Of a stretch of DNA of 33,311 nt, positions 8,101 to 15,851 are shown in pieces. The stretch is from contig NZ_FUGD01000122.1 in NCBI RefSeq assembly GCF_900162815.1, positions 1 to 33,311 on the forward strand, in the 5' to 3' direction. The position numbers and the translations under genes are program-made. Source of the DNA: Psychrobacter pasteurii. Its GTDB lineage: Bacteria > Pseudomonadota > Gammaproteobacteria > Pseudomonadales > Moraxellaceae. Below the pieces are notes generated by a model. That model searched no databases, had not been told where the DNA came from, and saw only the letters and a program-made list of their open reading frames with translations. Position 1 is the first letter of the stretch; every line of letters starts with the position of its first letter.

Positions 8101-9423
8101 TTACAGTTTCTTTTTGAAAACTTTAGAGTTGCGGCCATTGTGGTACGCGGTGCGGCGAGGCTCAGGTAACATCTCGGCATTAACCTCTTCAAAGCCTTGT
8201 TCAATAAACCAGTGGGCAGTACGAGTAGTTAAAGCAAATAAGTTATGACGGCCATGGCTACGGGCTTGTTGCTCTAAAAAGGCCAATAAATCAGCTCCGC
8301 GACTGCCATTGCGATACTCTGGGTGGATCGCAATAGAGGCCACTTCAGCAGACTCTTCATCTAGTGGATAAAGGGCAGCACAGCCTAAAATCATACCATC
8401 TCGTTCAATAACGCTATACAGCTCAATTTCTTGTTCAAGACGTTCACGAGAGCGCTGTACTAAGATGCCTTGCTCCTCTAAAGGAGACAGTAATTCAATT
8501 AAACCTACCACGTCATCAATTGTGGCTCGGCGAATTTCTTCGTAAGGGTCATGACTGATTAGAGTCCCCGAACCATCACGAGTGAACAGCTCTTCTAATA
8601 AAGCGCCATCTTGAGCATAAGAGATGATGTGAGTACGGTGAATGCCTTCACGACAAGCTTGAGCAGCACAGTGTAAGAAGTAGTAAATCTCACGGTCTAA
8701 GTCACGATCTCTTAAGAAACGATCGACTTCATTTGGAATCATCGCATGAAGCAGTCGGCCTTCTTCATTGATACCGGTCTCACCGCCTAAGAAGATAAGC
8801 TTATCGGCATTTAGTGCGACGGCAGCTTTTAGGGCCACATCTTCGCCCAGTAGGTTGAAAATCTCACCGGTGGCAGAGTATCCCATTGAGCCTAGGATCA
8901 CGATATGATTATGGAGTAGGTTGTTTTTGATGGCTTCTACGTCGATAGAACGAACCTCACCGGTCATCTGATAGTCAACCCCATCTCTGACACCATAAGG
9001 TCTGGCAGTGACGAAGTTACCAGATACCGCATCAATGCGTGAGCCATACATAGGAGAGTTGGCTAGGCCCATAGAAAGCTGCGCTTCGATTTGTAGGCGG
9101 ATAGCACCAACGGCTTCTAAGATAGTTGGCATGGCTTCACGAGGCGTAACACGAATGTCCTGGTGTAGAGGGGAGTCAATGCCTAGTTGGGTCAGGTTTT
9201 TTTCAATCTGCGGGCGAGCACCATGGACTAAAACCAGCTTAATACCTAAGCTATGCAGTAATGCAAAGTCATGAATTAAGTTGCTAAAATTTGGGTGATT
9301 AACCGCTTCACCGCCAAACATAATGACAAACGTTTTACCCCTATGGGTGTTAATATATGGAGCGGAATTACGGAACCAATGGACATAGTCAGGCGTTATT
9401 TGAGGCATAGCAGTGTCATTCAT
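8101..9423 (-). CDS. argA: Amino-acid N-acetyltransferase (N-acetylglutamate synthase)
   Basis: ArgA uses acetyl-CoA to acetylate glutamate, the first step of arginine synthesis. The N-terminal amino-acid-kinase-like domain starts with WFRNSAPYINTHRGKTF and contains FGGEA and LVHGARPQI. The C-terminal GNAT domain begins near RRATIDDVVGLIELL and holds the acetyl-CoA loop YRNGSRGADLL and LTTRTAHWFIEQGF. The start chosen (ATG at 9423) gives 440 residues, close to E. coli ArgA (443) and beginning just before conserved sequence. The open frame extends further to a TTG at 9522, but the extra 33 residues look non-homologous. A second ATG at 9408 is also possible; none has a strong ribosome-binding site. 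Confidence 0.95.
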   Translation of the reverse strand: MNDTAMPQITPDYVHWFRNSAPYINTHRGKTFVIMFGGEAVNHPNFSNLIHDFALLHSLGIKLVLVHGARPQIEKNLTQLGIDSPLHQDIRVTPREAMPTILEAVGAIRLQIEAQLSMGLANSPMYGSRIDAVSGNFVTARPYGVRDGVDYQMTGEVRSIDVEAIKNNLLHNHIVILGSMGYSATGEIFNLLGEDVALKAAVALNADKLIFLGGETGINEEGRLLHAMIPNEVDRFLRDRDLDREIYYFLHCAAQACREGIHRTHIISYAQDGALLEELFTRDGSGTLISHDPYEEIRRATIDDVVGLIELLSPLEEQGILVQRSRERLEQEIELYSVIERDGMILGCAALYPLDEESAEVASIAIHPEYRNGSRGADLLAFLEQQARSHGRHNLFALTTRTAHWFIEQGFEEVNAEMLPEPRRTAYHNGRNSKVFKKKL

Positions 9424-9804
9424 ATTAAATATCACAATAGGCTTAAGGCAAATAGTAAGAAAATATACGCTTTTACGATAGCAAAAAATGCCAACTTGGG
9501 CTATCTTTATTTTACTAGTCAAAGCTAAGCAACTGACTTAATACAGCTTAATACAGACAGTTACGCCAATTTATCGCATACTGGCTGTTTTGAATTTGCT
9601 TTTAAATTTATACTTAGGTTGCTTGTATAATTAAAGAGCTAGAAATCAGTTGGCCAATTTAACCTTAGGGACCAATAATTATATGGACAAAATGGGCATA
9701 AGGTCTTGAGGGTAGATGCACTAAGGCTGACAGGGCTAATGGCTCAACTGTATACTGATTTTATTAACACTTTATAACTCCCACTTAAAAAGGAAAGGTA
9801 TCTT
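9424..9804. other. Divergent intergenic region, argA and a secreted-protein gene
   Basis: About 380 non-coding bases lie between the argA start and the divergent secreted-protein gene. TATAAT at 9626-9631 could be a plus-strand -10 element, but no good -35 sits at the right distance. I saw no convincing ARG box, riboswitch or RNA gene. Confidence 0.5.
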
Positions 9805-10374
9805 ATGAAATTTTATGCTTCAACTCCCGCTAAACTAGCTAGTAAGGCCGCTATTGCTTCATTAATGCTGGCAGGTAGCTTAAGCGCGCAAGCCATGTTG
9901 CCAACCCCAGCACCTGAGATGAGCAACCCAAGCAATGCGCAAAATGCCGCTGCAATGCAACAAGGCCAAACCAATCAGGCTGGTAAAGTAACGACTAAGA
10001 CGGTAGCGGCCTTAGTGAGTGTTGATGCACAAGGTCAACCTGGATTAAAGCCTATCGATGCCAATACTCGCCTAAAAAAAGGTAACGTTATTGAGTATCA
10101 CAGCTACTTCACCAATAGCAGCCAAGATCGTATGCGCAATATGGTAGTAACGATGAGTATCCCTGAAGAAGTTAGATTAGTGGGTAAGCCTTCTCCAGAA
10201 AATGTTTATGCAAGTGTTGATGGCCAAAACTTTAGTCATTTCCCGTTACGTGGTCGTATTGATGGCCAAATGCAAGATGTTCCTCTTGAGTTATACAAGC
10301 ATCTACGTTGGAATATCGAAGGCCTAGGCAAAAATGAAACGGCAGTAGTTAAATATCGCGCTGTTGTTCGTTAA
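9805..10374 (+). CDS. Small secreted protein with a DUF11-like beta domain
   Basis: This 189-residue protein begins with a Sec signal peptide: basic residues, a hydrophobic core, and a likely cleavage site after A28-Q-A30. A low-complexity stretch rich in Asn, Ala, Gln and Met follows to about residue 62. The rest resembles a beta-sandwich of the DUF11/conserved-repeat type, with alternating strands such as VIEYHSYFTNSS, MRNMVVTMSIP and the closing N-E-T-A-V-V-K-Y-R-A-V-V-R. Such domains usually occur in surface or periplasmic proteins; here there is a single copy and no anchor. The ribosome-binding site AAAGGAAAGG is strong. It is monocistronic, followed by a perfect-palindrome terminator. 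The function is not known. Confidence 0.8.
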   Translation: MKFYASTPAKLASKAAIASLMLAGSLSAQAMLPTPAPEMSNPSNAQNAAAMQQGQTNQAGKVTTKTVAALVSVDAQGQPGLKPIDANTRLKKGNVIEYHSYFTNSSQDRMRNMVVTMSIPEEVRLVGKPSPENVYASVDGQNFSHFPLRGRIDGQMQDVPLELYKHLRWNIEGLGKNETAVVKYRAVVR

Positions 10375-10420
10375 TTTAGGAGTAACCTCCGTTCAGGTTT
10401 AAGCCCTAATAGCTTAAACT

Positions 10421-10456
10421 AAAAGAGGCCCACAAATTTGTGGGCCTCTTTTTTGG
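10421..10456. terminator. Perfect-palindrome bidirectional terminator
   Basis: Bases 10421-10452 form an exact palindrome (AAAAGAGGCCCACAAA and its reverse complement) with T-runs in both directions. It lies between the convergent secreted-protein and patatin-like genes. Confidence 0.93.
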
Positions 10457-10504
10457 TTGGATAGGCTAGCTTTTTAATAAAACGTCCCTTTTATTGATTA
10501 AGAC

Positions 10505-11518
10505 TTACTGCTGGTCATAATTAGTTTGAGCTTTGGCAATAGCCGCTTTAATGGCTGGCAGCTGCTGCTCAGTAGCTTTGACCCCTGCAGCAATCGCTTC
10601 TTCACGATTTAGCGTGCTAATAGAGCTGATAGTACTAACCTCAGGCCGAATAATAATGTCTGCTCGAGCTATCTCAGCTTTATTAATCTTTTCATAGTTC
10701 TGAGTGTATGGGCCCGATGTATCAGAGTTTTTGCTATTACTCAGATAAGTGTTATAGCCTTGCTCGATGAGTGACCAGATACTCTTGGTGGAGGTGTCAG
10801 TGGAAGATTGAGCTGTCTTACCAGCCTGTAAGTCCACAGCAATCACGATATCGGCCCCTAAAGCTTTAGCAGCATCAACTGGAACCATGCTGACTACACC
10901 ACCGTCGATGTATTTTTTGCCGATTTGCCCGGAGGTTTTTGGGTCAGGAATACGTGGTGCAATAAAGACGTTGGGCACACTGCTTGAAGCTTGCACGATT
11001 AGTCCGGCTTCTCCATCAGTGAATACCGCTTTTTTTAGGGTATGCTTTTCGGCAGCCACAGCAGCGAAACGGATAGGGAAGGATTCAATAGGTTTATTAT
11101 TGACCTGAGTATTCACAAAGCTGCGTAGCTTATTACCCTCGATAATGCCTTGATAGGACACAGTAAAGTCGGTCAGAGCGCTATCTGCTGTGGTAACCGC
11201 TATAGATTCTAGGTCACTAGCAGGCTTGCCACTGGCATAAATACTGCCTACGAAGCTGCCAACACTGGTGCCAACGACTAAGTTGGGAGTGATGTGGTTA
11301 GCCTCTAGCGCCTTAATGACACCCACATGAGCAAAACCTTTGGCACCGCCACCGCCCAGTACTAGGGCAATGACAGGGCCAGTCTGAGCAGAGGTGGCTG
11401 CTGGTTGGCTATCAGTAGCTAAGGTGCTACAGCCGTTTAATAATAAAGCGGACAGCCCTACAGCGGCTAAGCTAAGGTGTGGGGTACGATCTTTCCACTT
11501 ACCGTAGTTAATCCTCAT
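10505..11518 (-). CDS. Patatin-like phospholipase family lipoprotein
   Basis: With the start at 11518 the protein has 337 residues and opens with a lipoprotein signal whose lipobox LLNGC places the lipidated Cys at residue 30. The patatin catalytic dyad is visible: the oxyanion loop GGGGAKG (55-61), nucleophile Ser85 in GTSVGS, and Asp205 in DGG. The family hydrolyses acyl chains from phospholipids and similar lipids; here it would act from the periplasmic face of a membrane. A longer open frame to 11581 is rejected because it buries the signal peptide 21 residues inside. The chosen ATG overlaps the corC stop by 11 bases, indicating translational coupling. C-terminal residues from about 240 are Ser/Thr- and Ala-rich and less conserved. 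The natural substrate is unknown. Confidence 0.88.
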   Translation of the reverse strand: MRINYGKWKDRTPHLSLAAVGLSALLLNGCSTLATDSQPAATSAQTGPVIALVLGGGGAKGFAHVGVIKALEANHITPNLVVGTSVGSFVGSIYASGKPASDLESIAVTTADSALTDFTVSYQGIIEGNKLRSFVNTQVNNKPIESFPIRFAAVAAEKHTLKKAVFTDGEAGLIVQASSSVPNVFIAPRIPDPKTSGQIGKKYIDGGVVSMVPVDAAKALGADIVIAVDLQAGKTAQSSTDTSTKSIWSLIEQGYNTYLSNSKNSDTSGPYTQNYEKINKAEIARADIIIRPEVSTISSISTLNREEAIAAGVKATEQQLPAIKAAIAKAQTNYDQQ

Positions 11519-12398
11519 TGTATAAGTCTTCAGCCACGGGGGTGAGTTCAAGCAGTTTAATAAATCTACCTTCGACATCAATGACCGAGATATGCCAGCC
11601 TTGAGTAGTTACGTGCTCGCCCTCTAAGTCGCCGACATAGCCGAGCTCCTGCATCACTAAGCCGCCCATCGTATCTACATCAGTATCGTCAAAACTGGTA
11701 TTTAGCTCTTCGTTGCAGTCTTCAATTAAGGTAGAAGCTTGGACAATCCAAGTATTGGGCTTTTCTGAGTGTGGAATGATATTGTTAATGTCACTGTCTT
11801 CTTCAAAATCATCGTGCTCATCGACAATATCGCCCACGATTTCTTCTAATAAATCTTCCATGGTGACTACGCCCACCATATTACCGAACTCATCTACCAC
11901 CACAGCCATATGCACTTGGGTGCGCTGTAATGAGCGTAATAGGGTGTCTGAGCGTGCTGTCTCGCTGATATATAGCGGTTGACGGACCAATGATTTTACG
12001 CGAAAAGAAGTGTCTGCCCCTTCTTCTTGGCGAATGGTATTAACCAATAATGGGATTAAATCTTTTGCCAACAAGATGCCGATGACTGCATCATCATCTT
12101 GGCTGTCAAACACTGGAAAGCGGGAGTGATTGGTCTCCATAATCATATCCATGATATCCGCCAGCGTATCATGTTCACGGACTCCTTCCACTTGTGGTCG
12201 AGGAGTCATAATTTCACGAACTTGAGTAGCAGGTAAATCCAGCACACCTTCAAGCATATCTACAGTATCAGGCTCTAAAAACTGATGCGAATCTTGCACC
12301 AATTTTATCAACTCGTCACGAGTCTCGGGGGCAGTATGCAACCAGCGCTTTAAGCCGCGCATCGACCAGCTGGCTGTGCCAGAATTGTCATCAGACAT
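11508..12398 (-). CDS. corC: CorC/YbeX-type CBS-domain protein
   Basis: This 296-residue protein matches CorC (YbeX, 292 residues in E. coli). An N-terminal segment with VRDIMTPR-like EIMTPRPQVEGV precedes two CBS domains (about 60-190; note H-S-R-F-P-V-F and MAVVVDEFGNMVGVVTMEDL), and a CorC_HlyC domain with WIVQAS and MGGLVMQELG closes it. CorC has been linked to magnesium and cobalt efflux and to rRNA or ribosome maturation through its ybeZ-ybeY neighbourhood. In E. coli the next gene is lnt; here a patatin-like lipoprotein gene takes that place and overlaps by 11 bases. GAGGTGAT ten bases before the ATG is a near-perfect Shine-Dalgarno sequence. Confidence 0.93.
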   Translation of the reverse strand: MSDDNSGTASWSMRGLKRWLHTAPETRDELIKLVQDSHQFLEPDTVDMLEGVLDLPATQVREIMTPRPQVEGVREHDTLADIMDMIMETNHSRFPVFDSQDDDAVIGILLAKDLIPLLVNTIRQEEGADTSFRVKSLVRQPLYISETARSDTLLRSLQRTQVHMAVVVDEFGNMVGVVTMEDLLEEIVGDIVDEHDDFEEDSDINNIIPHSEKPNTWIVQASTLIEDCNEELNTSFDDTDVDTMGGLVMQELGYVGDLEGEHVTTQGWHISVIDVEGRFIKLLELTPVAEDLYNED

Positions 12399-12582
12399 GG
12401 GAGAAGTATCACCTCGTATGGTTATTTAGTTGCTCTCACTTTATCCCAAGGGAGAGTTATATTCAACGCCAAAGCCCAATATTTTAATGGCTATTTTGTA
12501 TTACCCCTGTGTTCTATCATTTGCTAAGTTATATCGACTAAAATACACTTACCTCAATCAAGCTTTTGGGGCAATTCTCATC

Positions 12583-13782
12583 ATGTCAAAAAACAACACA
12601 CTTAGTAATAAAAACAAGACCTTATCACCCCCTAATAATAGAGCGAAAAAAGTGGGAGTTATTGCAGCCCGAATTTTATTCGTTTTGGTTCTATTAATAG
12701 CCGCTCTATGGGCAGGGCTTATATTGTGGGTACATTTAATAGATTATCCAATTTTGCGTGGCGTAGTGATCACCCTGATCACACTCTTTAGTCTCGTCAC
12801 TTTAAAGTCTAGCTTGAGTCAAAATTCCTATTGGCAAGGATGGCTAGTAGGATTTATCTCATTGTGGTTGTTGCTGGCTGCTTGGTTTATCTGGTTGCCG
12901 CCTAAGGAGGATAGGCCTTGGATGGCGGAGGTCAGCCAGGTGCTACAATTTACCCAAAGCCCGAGTAATCCAAACTTAATCACCTTACATAACGTTCGTA
13001 ACTTTGACTGGGTTCGTGCGCCTGGGTCAGAGAAGTTGGTACAGCCGACCGAGCCTTACTACTTCAAAGCCGTAGAGAAAGGGGGACAAGATGTGGTAGT
13101 GAATGAGCGCTGGAGCGAGCGGACAGTGGATTTAAGTAAGCTTAGCGGCGTGGATATCATCAATTCCTACTGGATGGGCGAGCAGATAGGGCACACCTTA
13201 TTAAGCTTTAGATTTGAAGATGAGCGGCCTTTGAGTTTCTCAATTGAGATACGTAAAGAGGAGGACGAGTCTTTTTCAGCCTTCGGAGGCTTTGTAAAGC
13301 AGTTTGAGATGGCCGTTGTGGCCTCAGAAGAAAGGGATATTGTTTACACTCGCAGTAATGTACGCGGCGAGCAGGTATACATGTTTCCTATCCAAGGCTT
13401 AAGTCAGCAGCAAGTACAGCAGTTATTTAGGGCCTATTTGGAGCAAGCAAAACAATTACAGCAAGCCCCTAAGTGGTACAACACTTTAATAAGAAACTGT
13501 ACCACGGTTATTTTTGATATGGCCCGTGCCATTGATTCCGTAGACTTTCCTTGGGATTATCGAATTTTGATGTCAGGCTATGTGCCAAACTATTTATATG
13601 ATCAAGGGTTATTGCCCGAACAGCTTAATGATAAAGCGCATCAGTGGGATATGGAGCAGTGGTATATTAATGCTCATGTTAACCCGAAAGTCGCTAATTT
13701 TAGCTTTGAGGACAATAAAGACCCAGAGGCTTATCCACAAAAGGTACGCCAAGGGTTGCCGCAACCCAAGCTAGCTCCCTAG
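12583..13782 (+). CDS. DUF4105 domain-containing inner-membrane protein
   Basis: The protein starts with a short basic cytoplasmic stretch, then three hydrophobic segments (about residues 28-50, 60-77 and 85-105), followed by a large domain outside the membrane, about residues 110-399, that fits DUF4105. Conserved features include HNVRNFDW, W-x-x-R-T-V-D-L, G-x-x-I-G-H-T-L-L-S-F-R-F with a conserved His, and RNCTTVIFDMARAI with a conserved Asn-Cys pair. The His and Cys are reminiscent of papain-like folds, but no activity is established. The open frame runs back to a TTG at 12430; the ATG at 12583 (399 residues) puts the membrane segments near the N-terminus as in relatives. It is divergent from corC and convergent with the YdjM-like gene. 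Confidence 0.83.
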   Translation: MSKNNTLSNKNKTLSPPNNRAKKVGVIAARILFVLVLLIAALWAGLILWVHLIDYPILRGVVITLITLFSLVTLKSSLSQNSYWQGWLVGFISLWLLLAAWFIWLPPKEDRPWMAEVSQVLQFTQSPSNPNLITLHNVRNFDWVRAPGSEKLVQPTEPYYFKAVEKGGQDVVVNERWSERTVDLSKLSGVDIINSYWMGEQIGHTLLSFRFEDERPLSFSIEIRKEEDESFSAFGGFVKQFEMAVVASEERDIVYTRSNVRGEQVYMFPIQGLSQQQVQQLFRAYLEQAKQLQQAPKWYNTLIRNCTTVIFDMARAIDSVDFPWDYRILMSGYVPNYLYDQGLLPEQLNDKAHQWDMEQWYINAHVNPKVANFSFEDNKDPEAYPQKVRQGLPQPKLAP

Positions 13783-13806
13783 GCTTGAGCCTATATCTTG
13801 CCTAGC

Positions 13807-14514
13807 CTAGCGCATTAATACCTCGGGCAGTAAAGAGTCCCTAATTAACCACCAAGTAATAGGGTCGTTAATTTTACGAAAGAAGGGGTCAAAAGGGGGC
13901 GCAATAAAAATAAACATCAGCAAGATGGCATACAGACCAAGATAATAATAGCGCTGTGTGTCTTTATAAAACTTCATCGCTGTACCCGAAGAGCGCTTCA
14001 AGCGGCGATTGAGCAAGTCCACACTATAAGCTTCGTCCAATCCTAGGTGAATCATTGAGCCCAAAAACAAGAAGGATCCATAAAACCAGCTGACTATCGA
14101 AGAGGTGTCCAAAAAGTAGTAGTTAAAACAGGTAAGACTCAGTGCCAGTACTAGCATGTAAGGGACAGAGTGAATGATACCGCGGTGGACAGTTAGCTTG
14201 GTAAAGATGGAGAAAACTGCGTAACGCATGATTAAATAACCCATCAACCAAAGCAGTAGCATAGACAGTAATGATAGCTCACTTCGCCAGTGGATGATTA
14301 GCGCAAATCCTGTCGCTAATGAGGCCAAATCGAACCCCATTTTAATGGGAATAGAGTTATCTGAGTCAATGTCGGGCAGTAAGCCGCCAACGGTACCTGC
14401 TAAGACGCACATCAAAAACTCATTTGCATTTACTAACCCTGCTTTATAGGTTACTAAGCCCAATATCGCACTGGCCGCAAAGCCGCCAGTGAGGTGGGTT
14501 TTAAAATTTGCCAC
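13807..14514 (-). CDS. YdjM/DUF457-family membrane-bound metal-dependent hydrolase
   Basis: This 235-residue membrane protein carries the DUF457 (YdjM, LexA-binding inner-membrane hydrolase-like) pattern: an early T-H-x-x-x-G (residues 6-11), GGLLPDIDSD near residue 45, VHRGIIHS near 118 and L-G-L-D-E-A near 165. The histidines and aspartates are the proposed metal ligands. There are about five or six hydrophobic helices. Translation starts at GTG with a weak ribosome-binding site. E. coli YdjM is SOS-regulated, but I see no LexA box upstream here. Only 24 bases separate its stop from the convergent DUF4105 gene, with no typical terminator between. The substrate is unknown. Confidence 0.85.
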   Translation of the reverse strand: MANFKTHLTGGFAASAILGLVTYKAGLVNANEFLMCVLAGTVGGLLPDIDSDNSIPIKMGFDLASLATGFALIIHWRSELSLLSMLLLWLMGYLIMRYAVFSIFTKLTVHRGIIHSVPYMLVLALSLTCFNYYFLDTSSIVSWFYGSFLFLGSMIHLGLDEAYSVDLLNRRLKRSSGTAMKFYKDTQRYYYLGLYAILLMFIFIAPPFDPFFRKINDPITWWLIRDSLLPEVLMR

Positions 14515-14600
14515 GTATTATTAACCTACTTATTGTATAAATAATGAATTGTGTGGGCTCTAAATATTAAAGCCTTTTATAACAAAAAAACTCAGCAATA

Positions 14601-14638
14601 AGATAGGCAGCTATCGAGGTATTGAAAGCTGCCTATTT
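14601..14638 (-). terminator. Possible weak terminator after phhB
   Basis: The stem ATAGGCAGCT / AGCTGCCTAT has a 14-base loop and only short T-rich flanks (TCTTATT on the minus strand). It is placed between phhB and the YdjM-like gene, where a terminator would be expected; the poor T-run makes this tentative. Confidence 0.45.
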
Positions 14639-14752
14639 GCTTATTTAGTGGGAAGCGAGTTGACCTGCTGTGTTTATGCTTCAAGTAGGGCGTGTAAGCC
14701 ATTTTCAAGTTTGGCATCAGCAGCTATTAATCAACTCAGTGCTATATTAAGC

Positions 14753-15046
14753 TTAGAAAGTCTTCTGTCGTAAGATTTCTTCCATACGCTTAGCCAGACG
14801 AATATCATGGCTTGAGATACCATTTAAATCGTCGGTAGTGAGACGCACGTGAACTTCATTATAGTTGTTGGTCCACTCTGGATGGTGTTCTAGCTCTTGG
14901 GCTCGAAAGGCAGCTTGAACCATGAAGCTCATGGCTTCTACAAAGTTATGGAAAATAAAGGTTTTAACAATAGCGTTACCTTCTTTACTCCAGCCCTCTA
15001 AATCTTGCAATTGTAACTCTACTTGAGCGTCGGTGAGGTGGCTCAT
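14753..15046 (-). CDS. phhB: 4a-hydroxytetrahydrobiopterin dehydratase (PCD/DCoH family)
   Basis: This 97-residue protein is a pterin-4-alpha-carbinolamine dehydratase, which recycles the pterin cofactor oxidised by phenylalanine hydroxylase. It shows EGWSKEG at 17-23, the F-x-F-x-N-F-x-E-A-x-x-F segment, and E53-H-H-P-E-W58 with the two conserved histidines (His54, His55). The position equivalent to the third catalytic histidine of the mammalian enzyme (His79) appears to be Asp72 in TTDDLNG, which is unusual. No phenylalanine hydroxylase gene is in the window. TAGGAGGG upstream of the ATG is a strong ribosome-binding site. Length and motifs make the family certain, the activity somewhat less so. 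Confidence 0.92.
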   Translation of the reverse strand: MSHLTDAQVELQLQDLEGWSKEGNAIVKTFIFHNFVEAMSFMVQAAFRAQELEHHPEWTNNYNEVHVRLTTDDLNGISSHDIRLAKRMEEILRQKTF

Positions 15047-15202
15047 AAAGCCCTCCTAAATAAGTCAAAGATATAGATAGAATAATACACTAGAGCACTG
15101 CCAAAACAGTCTCTAGTATATTATATATACTTTATGGAGATTGTGACCTCTAAGTGCTTACTATTACTTAGATTTTTTATAAACCCTTGAAACTTAACAA
15201 CC

Positions 15203-15484
15203 TTATTTTACTAGGTCTTGATACTCTTCATGCTTGTTGATGTAAGACGCAACAAATGAGCATTGTGGAACGACCTTTTTGTTTTCACTACGAGCATAAT
15301 CTAGAGCATGTTTAACCAAAGTTGAGCCCACGCCTTGACCGCCAAGCTCTGCTGGAACAATGGTATGATCGTAAACAATGCTGTCGCCTTGGTCTTGATA
15401 GCTTATAAAGCCGGTGTAACCATTGATGGTGGTTTCAAAGCGATTTTCATCGGTATTTTGGGTAATAGTTAGAGAATCTTTCAT
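15203..15484 (-). CDS. GNAT-family N-acetyltransferase, YjdJ type
   Basis: This 93-residue single-domain protein has the compact YjdJ-like GNAT fold (PF14542): strands N-G-Y-T-G-F-I-S-Y and IVYDHTIVP, the acetyl-CoA loop LGGQGVGSTLVKHAL (about 47-61), and a terminal V-V-P-Q-C-S-F-V-A-S-Y-I. Members are short acetyltransferase-like proteins of unknown substrate. An AAGGAG ribosome-binding site precedes the ATG. It stands between phhB and the divergent ettA as a probable single-gene unit. The fold is clear; the substrate is unknown. Confidence 0.88.
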   Translation of the reverse strand: MKDSLTITQNTDENRFETTINGYTGFISYQDQGDSIVYDHTIVPAELGGQGVGSTLVKHALDYARSENKKVVPQCSFVASYINKHEEYQDLVK

Positions 15485-15851
15485 AAATAACTCCTTTATT
15501 AATTAGGCCGGGTTACTAATAGCACTTTTAATCATTAATTATTATTAGAGCATTAAATATTCGTGAAGGCACCGCGCCTGAGTAGGCACAATGTTAATGA
15601 TTACTTTAGCATAAACCGCTACAATTCATACAGTGTATTGTTACAACTTTTGGGTGCTAACGTAAACTCAGCCCCACTTGCAGCGTAAAATGAGTGAGTG
15701 CGATTAATAAGTTATTGAATAGCAGTAAAACCACAACATAAGATGATAACTTTAGGCCAATATGCGATAATGCCAGTTAACCCTCTATTCAATTTCTAAT
15801 TGTTTTTTTATTTGATTTTTAATCAGACCTAACCCTGATAATGGAGTCTTA
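15485..15851. other. Divergent intergenic region upstream of ettA
   Basis: These 367 bases separate the YjdJ-type gene and ettA and must contain the ettA promoter and leader. The sequence is AT-rich with no reading frame of note. No RNA gene or riboswitch fold was recognised. The ettA ribosome-binding site is the short TGGAG about eight bases before the ATG. Confidence 0.5.

Noticed and set aside
9424..9522. N-terminal extension of argA to a TTG codon
   Set aside because: The extra residues have no counterpart in ArgA, and the TTG has no ribosome-binding site; the ATG at 9423 gives the usual length.
11519..11581. Longer start for the patatin-like gene
   Set aside because: It would put 21 residues ahead of a clear lipoprotein signal peptide and increase the overlap with corC.
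12430..12582. N-terminal extension of the DUF4105 gene to a TTG codon
   Set aside because: The stretch looks like translated promoter sequence; the ATG at 12583 starts a typical basic end before the first membrane helix.
13753..13793. Hairpins at the DUF4105/YdjM-like gene junction as a terminator
   Set aside because: GGGTTG/CAACCC lies inside the coding sequence and TAGGC/GCCTA has no T-run, so neither is a convincing intrinsic terminator.
15547..15559. Shared 13-mer AGAGCATTAAATA before ettA and before ahpF (25916-25928)
   Set aside because: Two occurrences of an AT-rich 13-mer in AT-rich gaps can arise by chance, and there is no symmetry or shared position.
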